DNA of 64,000 nucleotides from the NCBI RefSeq assembly GCF_003323735.1, contig NZ_QOIM01000030.1, positions 186,001 through 250,000 on the forward strand, in the 5' to 3' direction. Below are positions 33,864-42,827 of the stretch, piece by piece. Each line of letters begins with the position of its first letter. The stretch's first letter is position 1. Under the pieces are notes generated by a model that did no database searches, had not been told where the DNA came from, and saw only the letters and a list, made by a program, of their open reading frames with translations. This stretch comes from Streptomyces reniochalinae. GTDB taxonomy: Bacteria; Actinomycetota; Actinomycetes; Streptomycetales; Streptomycetaceae. The position numbers were made by a program, and so were the translations under genes.

Positions 33864-34868
33864 GTGTCACCTTCTCGTAGCGTCGAAGACAGCTCTGTCA
33901 CACCGTGGCCGGCCTCGGCCGCCGCGACGGCGCCCTCGGTGTACGCGCTCACGCCCCGCCTCGCGCAGTTCGCGGCCGTCGCCCGCCACGAGCACGTCAC
34001 CCGCGCCGCGCAGGAACTCGGCATCCCGCAGTCCTCCCTCAGCCGGGCCCTGGCCCGGCTGGAGACCGACCTGGGCGTGGCCCTCTTCGCCCGCCACGGC
34101 CGCACCGTATCCCTCACCCCGGCGGGCCGCACGTTCCTGGCCGCCGCCGAGCGGGCCCTGACCGCCGTCGAGCAGGGCGCCGAGGCGGTGCGCTCGGACG
34201 CCGATCCGGCCACCGGCAAGGTCGCCTTCGGCTTCCTCCACACCCTCGGCTGGGAGACGGTCCCCGAACTGCTGCGCGCCTTCCGCGCCGACCACCCGCG
34301 CGTCCGCTTCGCGCTCGTGCAGAACTACGGCGACGCCATGCTGGAGCGGCTCCGCGCCGGAGAGCTCGACCTGTGTCTGACCTCTCCCGTCCCCGACGCC
34401 CCCGACCTGGTCGCCCGCCGCCTGGACGAACAGCGGCTGCGGCTCGTCGTCCCCGACGACCACCGGCTCGCCACGCGCAAACGGATCCGGCTCGCAGAGG
34501 CCGCCGAGGAGTCCTTCGTCACCCTGGAACCCGGCTACGGCATGCGGCGCATCCTGGACACGATGTGCGCCGAGGCCGGGTTCAGCCCCCGCATCGCCTT
34601 CGAGGGCGAGGAGGCCGAGACCATCCGCGGGCTGGTCGCCGCCGGGCTGGGCGTCGCACTGCTGCCGCCGCCCGTCTTCCCCCGGCCCGGCGTGCGGGAG
34701 GTGACGGTGACCGCGCCGCGCGCCGTCCGCGAGATCGGGCTCGCCTGGTCCGCCGGGCGCCCCGACACCCCGCCGGTGGCCGCCTTCAAAGCGTTCCTGC
34801 TCAACCGCAGGGGCCGGCTCCTGCGCGCCGAACCCACCCACCACCCCGCCCTGGAGGACAACCGATGA
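33864..34868 (+). CDS. LysR-family transcriptional regulator
   Basis: A 334-aa regulator. After a ~30-residue disordered start (GTG 33864) comes the LysR HTH: LAQFAAVARHEHVTRAAQELGIPQSSLSRALARLETDLGVALF. The effector-binding domain (about residues 115-320) has VAFGFLHTLGWETVPELLRAFRADHP, LDLCLTSPVPDAPDLVARRL and IRGLVAAGLGVALLP. It is divergent from the MFS exporter, the classic arrangement for controlling it, and overlaps the downstream methyltransferase by ATGA. The ligand is unknown. Confidence 0.92.
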   Translation: MSPSRSVEDSSVTPWPASAAATAPSVYALTPRLAQFAAVARHEHVTRAAQELGIPQSSLSRALARLETDLGVALFARHGRTVSLTPAGRTFLAAAERALTAVEQGAEAVRSDADPATGKVAFGFLHTLGWETVPELLRAFRADHPRVRFALVQNYGDAMLERLRAGELDLCLTSPVPDAPDLVARRLDEQRLRLVVPDDHRLATRKRIRLAEAAEESFVTLEPGYGMRRILDTMCAEAGFSPRIAFEGEEAETIRGLVAAGLGVALLPPPVFPRPGVREVTVTAPRAVREIGLAWSAGRPDTPPVAAFKAFLLNRRGRLLRAEPTHHPALEDNR

Positions 34869-35797
34869 CCCCTCACCCGAACGGCCCCGACGGCGCCCAT
34901 GGCCACGGACACGGCCACACCCACGGACACGGCCACGGGGGCGACCCCGCCGGTGCCGAGCCCGACTGGGAGGCCCTCGCCGAGCACCTCGAACGCGAGG
35001 CCGAACTGGGCGTGCCGTTCCTCGAAGAGGCCGCCGCCTGGCTGCACGACCTCACGGGCAGCCGCGAGGTGACCCGCGTCCTCGACCTGGGCAGCGGACC
35101 CGGCGTCTCCACCACCGCCCTCGCCCACGCCTTCCCCGGCGCCGAGACGGTGGCCGTGGACAGCGCCCCCGGGCTGCTGGAGCGCGCCCGCGCCCGCGCC
35201 GCACGCGAGGGGCTCGCCTCCCGGATCACCACCCGCTCCGCCGAACTCCCCGACGACGTCCCCGACCTGGGCACCGCGGAGCTGATCTGGACCAGCAACG
35301 TCGTCCACCACCTCGGCGACCAGCGCGCCGCCCTGGGAACGTTCGCCGAAGCGCTGCGCCCCGGCGGGGTCCTCGCCGTCCGGGAACGCGGGCTGCCCAC
35401 CCGCTACCTGCCCCGCGACATCGGCCTCGGCCGCCCCGGCCTCCAGGCACGGCTGGACGCCGCAGAGGAGGACTGGTTCACCGCCATGCGCGCCGAACTG
35501 CCGGGCCACACCCGCACGGTGGAGGACTGGCCCGCGCTGCTGGTCGCCGCCGGGCTGACCCCGACGGGCAGCCGCACCTTCCTCACCGACCACCAGGCGC
35601 CCCTCGACCCGGTCGCCCGCGCCCACGTGCGCGGCCGCCTCGAACGCTTCCGCACCGGCCTCGCCGACACCCTGGACGCCGACGACCTCGCCACCCTCGA
35701 CACGCTCCTGGACGACACCTCGCCCGAAGGCGTCCTGCGCCGCCCCGACGTCTTCTTCCTGACAGCGACGACCGTGCACACGGCGGTACGTACCTGA
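34865..35797 (+). CDS. SAM-dependent methyltransferase with His-rich N-terminus
   Basis: A 310-aa class I methyltransferase. The SAM motifs are VTRVLDLGSGPGVSTTAL (residues about 75-92), AETVAVDSAPGLLERARA, ITTRSAELPDDV and ELIWTSNVVHHLGDQRAALGTFAEALRPGG. An unusual histidine/glycine run (HGHGHGHTHGHGHGG, residues 12-26) precedes the fold and looks like a metal-binding tail. It overlaps the LysR stop by ATGA, so the pair is co-expressed. The substrate is unknown; small-molecule modification linked to the exporter is possible. Confidence 0.86.
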   Translation: MTPHPNGPDGAHGHGHGHTHGHGHGGDPAGAEPDWEALAEHLEREAELGVPFLEEAAAWLHDLTGSREVTRVLDLGSGPGVSTTALAHAFPGAETVAVDSAPGLLERARARAAREGLASRITTRSAELPDDVPDLGTAELIWTSNVVHHLGDQRAALGTFAEALRPGGVLAVRERGLPTRYLPRDIGLGRPGLQARLDAAEEDWFTAMRAELPGHTRTVEDWPALLVAAGLTPTGSRTFLTDHQAPLDPVARAHVRGRLERFRTGLADTLDADDLATLDTLLDDTSPEGVLRRPDVFFLTATTVHTAVRT

Positions 35798-35832
35798 CCC
35801 CGCGGCGCCTCACACGCCCGCCCGCGCAGGGG

Positions 35833-36900
35833 TTAGCGCAGGCTCTTGCCGAAGCCGCTCGCCAGCGGCATCCGCAGCCCCAGGGGCGGCGGAGCCGCCA
35901 AGGCGTCGGTCAGGGGCCTGCACAGGTCGCGGGCACACAGCGTGCCGAGGACGAAGTCCCGGGTGAGCGCGGCGACCTCGGCGGCGTACCCGCGCAGCCC
36001 GTGCCCGTCCGTGTGGACCTCGAACCGGCACACCTGGGCGTTGACCTTCTTGGCGCGCTCGGCGAAACGGAAGGACAGCTCCGGGTCGCTCCGCGCGTCG
36101 TTGGTGCCGTGCACCAGCAGCACGTGACGGCCGCGCAGGTGCCGTACGGGCTCCGCGTCGTCCGTGCCGTCCGCACCGTCGGCGCTCTCCAGCACCGGCC
36201 CGAGCGCCACGACGGAGACCACCGCGGGGTGGCCGGCGGCGCGCAGCGCCGCGCGCCCGCCGATGCCCCTGCCGACCAGGCAGACGGGCACGTCACCGTA
36301 CCGGCGTACGACCTCTTCGACGGCCCACTCCGCGTCCTCGGCATACGCGCACCCGGCGTGCCGGGACCGGCTGTCCGTGACGGTCCGGATCTCACCGACG
36401 GACCCGGTGCCGTCGCCCGCCGGCCTCTCGGCGGAAGGCGCGTCGGCGGAGGGCGCGTCAGCGTGCGGCGTCTTGGCGTGCGGCGCGTCGGCGGCAGGCC
36501 GGGGCCCGCCGACGTCCTCACCACCGCCTGCGCTCCGGGCCTCGGCCCCGCTCGTGGCCCCGGCCCCGGCCCCGCTCCTCACCGAGCCCTCTCCCGCACC
36601 CTCGGCGCCCGAGGCGGAGCGGGCCTCTTCGGGCGCGTCGGACGACGGGCCCGAAGACGTGTCCCGGCGGGTGGTGGAGCGGTAGTGGACGACGTGCGCG
36701 GCCAGCGGGTCGTCCCGCGAGCCGGCGCGCCCCAGCCGGCGCGCCAGCGGCACGGCGGCGGCCGCCGCCAGCGCGGGGCCACGGAGCGCGCCGCCGCCGT
36801 CGCCCGGCAGGACGAGGACGACGGCGTGCGGTGCCTGCCCCACGGCCCCGTGGGGCCGTCCCAGGCGTGCTTCCCTCTCGGGCAACGCTCGCTGAGCCAT
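35833..36900 (-). CDS. Alpha/beta-hydrolase fold protein with large disordered insert
   Basis: A 355-aa protein. The hydrolase core is split. The N-terminal HAVVLVLPGDGGGALRGPALAAAAA has the oxyanion-type G-D-G-G-G loop. Then come ~90 residues of Ala/Ser/Gly/Asp-rich disorder (about 85-175). The fold resumes at WAVEEVVRRYGDVPVCLVGRGIGGRAALRAAG, where the nucleophile elbow is G-R-G-I-G in place of the usual G-x-S-x-G, then VSVVALGPVLE, VLLVHGTNDARSDPE and EVHTDGHGLRG with Asp and His. The nucleophilic serine is missing, so esterase activity is doubtful. Start ATG 36900; it is divergent from adenosine deaminase. Confidence 0.75.
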   Translation of the reverse strand: MAQRALPEREARLGRPHGAVGQAPHAVVLVLPGDGGGALRGPALAAAAAVPLARRLGRAGSRDDPLAAHVVHYRSTTRRDTSSGPSSDAPEEARSASGAEGAGEGSVRSGAGAGATSGAEARSAGGGEDVGGPRPAADAPHAKTPHADAPSADAPSAERPAGDGTGSVGEIRTVTDSRSRHAGCAYAEDAEWAVEEVVRRYGDVPVCLVGRGIGGRAALRAAGHPAVVSVVALGPVLESADGADGTDDAEPVRHLRGRHVLLVHGTNDARSDPELSFRFAERAKKVNAQVCRFEVHTDGHGLRGYAAEVAALTRDFVLGTLCARDLCRPLTDALAAPPPLGLRMPLASGFGKSLR

Positions 36901-37214
36901 GGCGCAACAATGGCACGCCGCCGTGCGGAGGGAAGGGAGTTGGCGCAAGGGAGTGGGGAAACCGGGTGGAAACCCCGTGGAAACCCGGGGACGAGGGCCC
37001 CGAGCGCCCCGGCCCGGGACCACCGCCTCCATGAGGGCCCCACCGCCCTCCACACGGGCCGGTCCTCCAGCATCGAGGACCCTCCGTCCACCGCGGACCC
37101 TCCCAACGGAGCCGCCCTTCCCTACGGAGCCGCCCCTCCTCGCCCCGCCCCTCCGGGCCCGGCGACCGCACGGAATTGGACAACCCCGAAAACTCTCCAT
37201 CGTCCCCATGCGTT

Positions 37215-37226
37215 CTACGCGCGTAG
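37215..37226. promoter_or_regulatory. Nucleoside-regulon operator candidate 2 (add)
   Basis: Perfect palindrome CTACGCGCGTAG ending 16 nt before the adenosine deaminase ATG (13 nt before the alternative GTG). A bound repressor here would block transcription or ribosome access. The same sequence precedes deoC and pnp. Confidence 0.78.
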
Positions 37227-37242
37227 GAGCTAGAGTGCCGTG

Positions 37243-38403
37243 ATGGTAAGCGAATCCGAGAGCACCGTCCCCCAGGGAGTCGTCCCCGCGGGTGTCGTCC
37301 CCACAGCGGAGCAGATCCGCCGCGCACCGAAGGTTCTGCTCCACGATCACCTCGACGGCGGGCTGCGCCCCGCGACCATCGTCAAACTGGCCCGCGAGAC
37401 CGGTTACGACGCGCTGCCCGAGACCGACGCGGGACGGCTGGAGAGCTGGTTTCGCGAGTCCGCCGACTCGGGCTCCCTGGAGCGCTATCTGGAGACGTTC
37501 TCGCACACGGTCGGCGTGATGCAGACCCGCGACGCGCTCTTCCGCGTCGCCTCGGAGTGCGCCCAGGACCTGGCCGCCGACGGAGTCGTCTACGCCGAGG
37601 TCCGCTACGCGCCCGAACAGCACCTGCTGGGCGGCCTGACGCTGGAACAGGTCGTCGAGGCGGTCGACGAGGGCTTCCGCGAGGGCGAACGGCTGGCGCG
37701 CGCCGCGGGCCACCGCATCCGGGTCGGCGCGCTGCTGACGGCGATGCGGCACGCGGCCCGCGCGCTGGAGATCGCCGAGCTGGCCAACCGCTACCGCGAC
37801 CTGGGCGTGGTCGGCTTCGACATCGCGGGTGCGGAGGCGGGCCACCCGCCCACCCGGCACCTGGACGCGTTCGAGTACCTCAAGCGCGAGAACAACCACT
37901 TCACCATCCACGCGGGCGAGGCGTTCGGGCTCCCGTCGATCTGGCAGGCGCTCCAGTGGTGCGGCGCCGACCGGCTCGGACACGGCATGCGCATCATCGA
38001 CGACATCCAGGTCGGCGACGGGGGAGACGTCAAGCTCGGCCGCCTCGCGGCGTACGTGCGCGACAAGCGGATCCCGCTGGAGCTGTGCCCCTCCTCCAAC
38101 TTGCAGACCGGCGCGGCGCCTTCGTACGCCGAGCACCCCATCGGGCTGCTGCGCCGGCTCCACTTCCGCGCGACGGTCAACACGGACAACCGGCTCATGA
38201 GCGGCACCAGCATGAGCAACGAGTTCGGGCACCTCGTGCGGACGTTCCGCTACACGCTGGACGACATGCAGTGGTTCACCGTCAATGCCATGAAGTCGGC
38301 GTTCATTCCTTTCGATGAACGTCTCGCCATGATCAACGACGTCGTCAAGCCGGGATACGCGGCCCTCAAGTCCGAGTGGCTCTTCCCCTCCGCCGCCGTC
38401 TGA
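37243..38403 (+). CDS. add: Adenosine deaminase
   Basis: A 386-aa zinc enzyme converting (deoxy)adenosine to (deoxy)inosine. Metal and catalytic motifs are complete: [13 protein letters not shown] (H-x-H), [41 protein letters not shown] and [17 protein letters not shown] (terminal Asp). ATG 37243 is used; a GTG three bases upstream is equally placed after AGGAG. A perfect 12-bp palindrome shared with deoC and pnp sits just upstream. Inosine would go to the purine nucleoside phosphorylase at 58.8 kb, so the two genes act in series although 20 kb apart. Confidence 0.96.
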   Translation: MVSESESTVPQGVVPAGVVPTAEQIRRAPKVLLHDHLDGGLRPATIVKLARETGYDALPETDAGRLESWFRESADSGSLERYLETFSHTVGVMQTRDALFRVASECAQDLAADGVVYAEVRYAPEQHLLGGLTLEQVVEAVDEGFREGERLARAAGHRIRVGALLTAMRHAARALEIAELANRYRDLGVVGFDIAGAEAGHPPTRHLDAFEYLKRENNHFTIHAGEAFGLPSIWQALQWCGADRLGHGMRIIDDIQVGDGGDVKLGRLAAYVRDKRIPLELCPSSNLQTGAAPSYAEHPIGLLRRLHFRATVNTDNRLMSGTSMSNEFGHLVRTFRYTLDDMQWFTVNAMKSAFIPFDERLAMINDVVKPGYAALKSEWLFPSAAV

Positions 38404-38650
38404 CCCCCGGTGACCAGCGCTTCCGCCGCCGGCCCGCGCCCAGCGGACGGCGGCGGAAGACGCCGGGCGCCCCGCCGCGCATCCCGGTTCGACGGCGACT
38501 TACGGCGCCGCCCGCGTGTTTGCGACTCCTCGGAATTCCTGGCTACGTTCGCCGGGCTGCTCAGGCCCCCGGGCCGCTGGGGCCCCTCACCGGGGCGCTG
38601 GGGCCCTGTTCGAGCTGCTCAAAGCCCCCACTCCGAGGACGTAAACACTG
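38404..38650. other. Spacer before the small secreted protein
   Basis: 247 nt without a supported gene. It contains a direct repeat of a GGGSCGCTGGGGCCC unit (about 38570-38612) and ends with a GAGGAC ribosome-binding region. No clear promoter hexamers can be called. Confidence 0.6.
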
Positions 38651-39046
38651 ATGAAGCAGGTAGCCAAGAAGACCCTGGGTGTCGCCGCGCTGGGTGCGGC
38701 CGCCGTCGTGGCCGGCGCGGGTTCCGCCTCCGCCGCCCCCACCGACATGCTCGGCGGCGCCCCCGCCGGCCAGGCCCTCGGTCCGGTCACCGAGACCGCG
38801 GGCAAGACCGTGGGCGGCCTTCCCCTCGAGGAGGCCACCCAGGGCCTGCCGGGCGGGCTGTCCCAGCCGGTGGGCGTCGCCCAGCAGGCGCTGTCCGGGG
38901 CGCTGACGGGCACCCCGCTGGACGCGACCGAGACGGTGGCCGACAACGCGCGGAAGTCCACCGGGGGCAAGAGCTCGGCCCCCGGCGGCGGCATGCTCGG
39001 CGGCCTGCCCCTCGGCAAGGCCCTCCCGGTGGGCGGCTCCCACTGA
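38651..39046 (+). CDS. Small secreted protein of unknown function
   Basis: A 131-aa protein with a clear signal peptide: MKQVAKK, then a hydrophobic LGVAALGAAAVVAGAG and a likely cleavage at SASA/APTD near residue 29. The mature ~100 residues are Gly/Leu/Pro-rich with repeated G-G-L-P and L-G-K-A-L units and no cysteine. It resembles small exported Streptomyces proteins sometimes annotated, without support, as ATP-binding; there is no P-loop. A strong terminator follows, so it is probably monocistronic. Surface or developmental roles are possible but unproven. Confidence 0.78.
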   Translation: MKQVAKKTLGVAALGAAAVVAGAGSASAAPTDMLGGAPAGQALGPVTETAGKTVGGLPLEEATQGLPGGLSQPVGVAQQALSGALTGTPLDATETVADNARKSTGGKSSAPGGGMLGGLPLGKALPVGGSH

Positions 39047-39090
39047 CGCAGCGCGGCGGCGGCCGCCGCTGAGACAGGCGGCGGACGGAC

Positions 39091-39125
39091 GACGGCGGGC
39101 GCCCCCTCCCGGGGCGCCCGCCGTC
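39091..39125 (+). terminator. Strong intrinsic-type terminator hairpin
   Basis: A 15-bp perfect stem (GACGGCGGGCGCCCC, 39091-39105, with its complement at 39111-39125) and a 5-nt CTCCC loop. It lies 45 nt after the secreted-protein stop and may serve both this gene and the converging PspC gene. Confidence 0.85.
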
Positions 39126-39218
39126 GTGTGTCGGTGCGGGTCCCACCTGCCGCGGCCGCAGGCGCTCGTGCCGGTGGCCCCGACCGTGGTCAGGTGGGCG
39201 TGCGGGGAGCCGGCGGGG

Positions 39219-39422
39219 TCACCACGCGGACCTGTGGTGCTGCCGCTCGTTGGGGAGCAGCACCCACAGCGCCAGGTAGAGCAGGCACTGCGGTCCGGGC
39301 AGGAGGCACGAGACGAGGAAGAGGACGCGCATCGTGGAGGGCGTGGTGCCGAAGCGCCGCGCGAGGGCGGCGCAGACGCCGCCGATCATGCGCCCTTCTT
39401 CGGGGCGGGCCAGTGCGGGCAT
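39219..39422 (-). CDS. PspC-domain membrane protein
   Basis: A 67-aa protein consisting of little more than one PspC domain: LARPEEGRMIGGVCAALARRFGTTPSTMRVLFLVSCLLPG, followed by a membrane segment LYLALWVLLPNE. ATG 39422 has AAGGAG upstream; the longer frame is antisense to VanZ sequence. PspC-like proteins bind the membrane and take part in envelope-stress responses. Here it stands alone, with the VanZ gene divided from it by a short spacer on the same strand. Confidence 0.9.
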   Translation of the reverse strand: MPALARPEEGRMIGGVCAALARRFGTTPSTMRVLFLVSCLLPGPQCLLYLALWVLLPNERQHHRSAW

Positions 39423-39495
39423 GAGGGCTGCTCCTTCGTCGGTCGTTCCGTCTGTTCTTCCGACGATAGAACGGACCAACGGGATGAACATCGCA

Positions 39496-40194
39496 CTACG
39501 GTGCCATCCCGACCCTGGTGGCTCTCGGGGGAGACCCCTGAGAGGTCTCCTCCCGCAGGCGTACACCGGTGTCGGTCTGACGTATGGCCGACCGGGACCG
39601 CTGCCCGCCGTCCGGCAGGCGGTCTCCTCCGCGGCGTCCGTCCCTGGGGCGCAGTCCGCGCCGCACCAGCGGGAAGACGAGCCCGGCCGCCAGCGCCACT
39701 CCCGCGGTGTTCAGCAGCACCGTGTCGACGTCGACGAGCTGCCCCGACACCCCTGTCCGCACCAGCGTGAGCCCCACCGACAGCATCGCCCCGGCGAAGG
39801 TGGTGCGGGCGAGAGTGCCGGGGAGCCTGCGGTGCAGGCGTCCGGTGGCCAGCGGCAGCAGCACTCCGAACGGCGCCGGCAGCAGCAGAGCGGGGCCCAG
39901 CTCCAGCAGCGCGGCCCGCGGCCCGTCGGCGAGTTCGGCGCGGATGGTGGCCAGGGGGTGCAGGTTGGCGGGCGCCATCCAGGGCACCGAGAGGGGGCGC
40001 AGCATCAGCCAGCCGACGAGACACAGGTGTGCCGCCAGCAGGAGGAGTCCCGCGGCGCGGATACGGGAGGCGGAGGTCAGGCCGCCGGAGCCAAGGCGCT
40101 GCACGTCATCAAGGACGCCGCCGCGTTCCGTCGCGGTTCCTGCGCGGTGTCCTGGGCGGGTCAGGACTGTGTCACACACGTGTCCCGACTTCAC
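39496..40194 (-). CDS. VanZ-family membrane protein
   Basis: A 232-aa protein with about five hydrophobic segments: AAGLLLLAAHLCLVGWLML, ALLLPAPFGVLLPLA, TFAGAMLSVGLTLV and LNTAGVALAAGLVFPLV. The order matches VanZ-like proteins (teicoplanin-resistance type, function in most bacteria unknown). The start is uncertain: the frame opens at GTG 40194, but the conserved part begins near a GTG at 40104. The last ~50 residues are basic and probably disordered. Confidence 0.78.
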   Translation of the reverse strand: MKSGHVCDTVLTRPGHRAGTATERGGVLDDVQRLGSGGLTSASRIRAAGLLLLAAHLCLVGWLMLRPLSVPWMAPANLHPLATIRAELADGPRAALLELGPALLLPAPFGVLLPLATGRLHRRLPGTLARTTFAGAMLSVGLTLVRTGVSGQLVDVDTVLLNTAGVALAAGLVFPLVRRGLRPRDGRRGGDRLPDGGQRSRSAIRQTDTGVRLREETSQGSPPRATRVGMAP

Positions 40195-40506
40195 GCGGCC
40201 GTCCGGGTCGCGGCTTCGCGCCGCCGTGCGGATGTCGGCTCGCGCCGCTGTGTGGATGCTGGCCGGGGCCGCTGTGCGGGTCGCGGCTTCGCGCCGCCCT
40301 TCGGGTGCCGGATCCCGTCGCTGTACGGGCCCCGGGCCGCCGCCGTACGCCCTGCTGACGCCGCACGAGCGCCCCGCGCCCTCTCCGGCCCCGTGGCCGC
40401 AAGGCCCCGGGCCCCGGGCTCCGGGCCCCGAGGTCGCAAGGCCCGCGCGGGCCGGCCGCGCCAGGGCCCCGTGGCAGGCAGCGGGTGCCTCAGTGGCGGG
40501 GGGCGC
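40195..40506. other. Repeat-rich spacer between VanZ and the afsQ operon
   Basis: 312 nt without a supported gene. It holds diverged copies of a ~24-nt unit containing GTCGCGGCTTCGCGCCGCC (clear copies near 40206 and 40278) and several GC-only hairpins (e.g. near 40395-40440). It likely includes transcription stop signals for both leftward units. Confidence 0.65.
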
Positions 40507-41217
40507 TCACACCTGCGTACCCGCCGTCTCGGCCGCCTCAGGCCGAGCCCGCAGCGCCGCGTCGCACTCGTAGCGCTTCAGCGGTGCCTTCGTCTCCCCG
40601 GCCGCGTCCTCGTCGCCGTCGTCCGAGGGGGAGCCGGCCGGGCCGCCGAGGACCACGCCGTCGTCGGCGTCGGCCGCCGCGGTGTCCGCGTACGTGCACA
40701 CCAGCTGTGCCAGCGCGAACGACGGCAGCTCGTCCGGCGGCCTGTTCAGCCGCAGCGCCTCGTCAGGGTCGCCTTCGGCGCCCGACTCGACCGTCAGGCC
40801 GTCGGGCACGTCCGTGGTGAATCCCGCCGCGCCTTCCAGGGTGCGCGGCTGCCGTTCGAGCTCCTGAAGCAGCTTCCGCGCCACCGGCAGCCGCTGCGCG
40901 GACGAGCGGCCCTGCGGCATCCGTACCTCCCGCTCGACGGGCGAGACGCGGGTGCCGCACACCAGGTAGACGCGGACGAGCGACCGGGCGTCGCCGGCTC
41001 GCGGGCTCTCGTGCTCGTCGGGCAGCACGCAGCCCACCCGTGAGGGAGCCGCTCCCGCGTCCACGGGTACGGAGGTGGCGCGGATGCCGCACCCGGTCGC
41101 CAGCGCGGCGAGGACGCACAGGAGTATGAGCGGTGCCGGGCGCCCGCGCCGGGTCCCGGCAGGTGTCCGGGTGAGCTGCCCCGGCGGTGACTGCTTCCGC
41201 CGTGCGGAGCGGCTCAT
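40507..41217 (-). CDS. Lipoprotein of the afsQ operon
   Basis: A 236-aa predicted lipoprotein: basic MSRSARRK start, hydrophobic APLILLCVLAALA and lipobox LATGC at about residue 43. The mature domain has VRVYLVCGTRVSPVERE and FALAQLVCTYADTA with paired cysteines (VGCVLP, YECDAALR), suggesting disulfides outside the cell. Its ATG overlaps the afsQ2 stop (ATGA), giving the order afsQ1-afsQ2-lipoprotein. From memory this matches the S. coelicolor arrangement. A sensory accessory or signal-presenting role for AfsQ2 is likely but unproven. Confidence 0.82.
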   Translation of the reverse strand: MSRSARRKQSPPGQLTRTPAGTRRGRPAPLILLCVLAALATGCGIRATSVPVDAGAAPSRVGCVLPDEHESPRAGDARSLVRVYLVCGTRVSPVEREVRMPQGRSSAQRLPVARKLLQELERQPRTLEGAAGFTTDVPDGLTVESGAEGDPDEALRLNRPPDELPSFALAQLVCTYADTAAADADDGVVLGGPAGSPSDDGDEDAAGETKAPLKRYECDAALRARPEAAETAGTQV

Positions 41218-42827
41218 CGGTCTTCTCCCTCGTCCTGAGCGCGGTCGCTGCCGTGGCAAGGGCGCTCGTCGGTGCCTTCGCCGTTCTCGCGCTCCCACTC
41301 CTCGGCGACCCGGCGGGCGTCCCTGGGCAGGTGGAGGGTGAAGACCGCGCCGCCCTCGCCGCGGGGGGCGTTGTGCGCGGTGATCTCCCCGCCGTGGATG
41401 TGGGCGTTCTCCAGCGCGATGGAGAGGCCGAGTCCGCTGCCGTCGGAGCGGGGGCGGGAGGCGCTCGCCTTGTAGAAGCGGTCGAAGACGTGCGGCAGTA
41501 CGTCCTCGGGGATGCCGGGGCCCTGGTCGGCGACCTCGATGGCCAGTTCGTCGCCGCCCCCGCCCCCGGGCCGCTCGCGGGTGTGCACCGACACCCGCAC
41601 CGGGGAACCGCCGTGCTTGAGGGCGTTGCCGATCAGGTTGGCGAGGATGACGTCCAGCCGGCGCGGGTCGAGCCGGGCCATGATGCCCCGGTCGGCGTCC
41701 AGCTCCACCGCGTCCAGCCAGGCCCTGGCGTCGATGCAGGCGGTCACCTGGTCGGCCACGTCCACGTCGTCCAGCACCAGCCTGGCCGTGCCCGCGTCGA
41801 AGCGGGTGACCTCCATCAGGTTCTCGACCAGGTCGTTGAGCCGCCGCGTCTCGCTGACCACCAGCTGTACGGCGGGCGCGATCATCGGGTCGAGGTTGTC
41901 CTGCTCCTCCTCCAGCACCTCGGTGACCGCGGAGATCGCCGTCATCGGGGTCCGCAGCTCGTGCGACATGTCGGCGACGAACCGCCTGCTGGACGCCTCC
42001 CGCGCGCTCAGCTCGGCCACCCGCTGCTCCAGCGAGGCGGCCGCGTCGTTGAACGTCCGCGACAGCTCGGCCAGCTCGTCCGTGCCCGAGACCCGCAGCC
42101 GCGTCTCCAGCTTCCCCTCGCCGAGCCTGCGCGCCGCCTCGCCGAGCCGCCGCACCGGGCGCAGTACCGTCGTGGCCGCGGCCTGCGCCAGCAGCATCGC
42201 GCCGATCAGCGCGAGCCCTGTGGCGATCCCCAGCGACCAGCCCAGCGAGCTCAAGTCGTCCCGCTCCGGGGCCAGCGACTTGAGCAGGTACCCCGTCGGT
42301 GTGGGCTCTTCGCCGATCACCTTCGCGCCGCCGACCAGATACGGGTCGCCGTCCAGCGTGATGCGCTGCCAGTACAGGTGGTAGGGGTGCTTGTTCTGCT
42401 TGGTGACGGGGCGTTTCTCCTCGACGGCGTGGCGCAGCCGGTCCGGCACGTCCACCAGGGCGAAGTCGTCCTGGTTGGAGGCCGCGGCGCACCGCTTGCC
42501 GCTCTCCGTCTCGTCGACGAGCAGCACCTGGTAGTTCTGCGAGCTGCGTGCCATCTTCGCGGCCGCCTCGCGCAGCTGCCGGCAGTCGACCTTGCGGGGC
42601 AGGTTGCCCGCGTTGTCCTCCATCGCCTTGCGGAAGTCGTTGAGCGCCGCGTTCTGGGCGCGGGTGAGAACGGCGTCGCGGTTGAGCCAGTAGGCGATGC
42701 CCGAGGCGGAGACCGCCGCCGTCAGTGCCACCAGCGCGAAGACGACGACGAGGCGGAGCCGCAGCGACGGCAGCAGACCGGCGAGCCGGGAGCGCAGCCG
42801 CACGCCGAAGGAGGGAGCGTCGGTCAC
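41214..42827 (-). CDS. afsQ2: Sensor histidine kinase AfsQ2
   Basis: A 537-aa membrane kinase: TM1 about residues 22-45 (LRLVVVFALVALTAAVSA), an extracytoplasmic sensor domain, TM2 about 195-220 (GIATGLALIGAMLLAQA), HAMP, then HisKA with DMSHELRTPMTAISAV (phosphorylated His near residue 290). The ATPase domain has ILANLIGNALKHGG, VADQGPGIPEDVL and SDGSGLGLSIALENAHIHGG. Start GTG 42827. The partner is AfsQ1 upstream, but unlike a simple overlap a 146-bp repeat-bearing insertion now separates them. In S. coelicolor AfsQ1/Q2 responds to nitrogen-rich conditions and controls antibiotic production and sigQ; that function is transferred by homology and synteny. Confidence 0.9.
   Translation of the reverse strand: MTDAPSFGVRLRSRLAGLLPSLRLRLVVVFALVALTAAVSASGIAYWLNRDAVLTRAQNAALNDFRKAMEDNAGNLPRKVDCRQLREAAAKMARSSQNYQVLLVDETESGKRCAAASNQDDFALVDVPDRLRHAVEEKRPVTKQNKHPYHLYWQRITLDGDPYLVGGAKVIGEEPTPTGYLLKSLAPERDDLSSLGWSLGIATGLALIGAMLLAQAAATTVLRPVRRLGEAARRLGEGKLETRLRVSGTDELAELSRTFNDAAASLEQRVAELSAREASSRRFVADMSHELRTPMTAISAVTEVLEEEQDNLDPMIAPAVQLVVSETRRLNDLVENLMEVTRFDAGTARLVLDDVDVADQVTACIDARAWLDAVELDADRGIMARLDPRRLDVILANLIGNALKHGGSPVRVSVHTRERPGGGGGDELAIEVADQGPGIPEDVLPHVFDRFYKASASRPRSDGSGLGLSIALENAHIHGGEITAHNAPRGEGGAVFTLHLPRDARRVAEEWERENGEGTDERPCHGSDRAQDEGEDR

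Noticed and set aside
38651..39046. Calling the small secreted protein a chaplin or an ATP-binding protein
   Set aside because: There is no chaplin cysteine pair or G-N-x-x-N pattern, and no P-loop; only secretion is supported.
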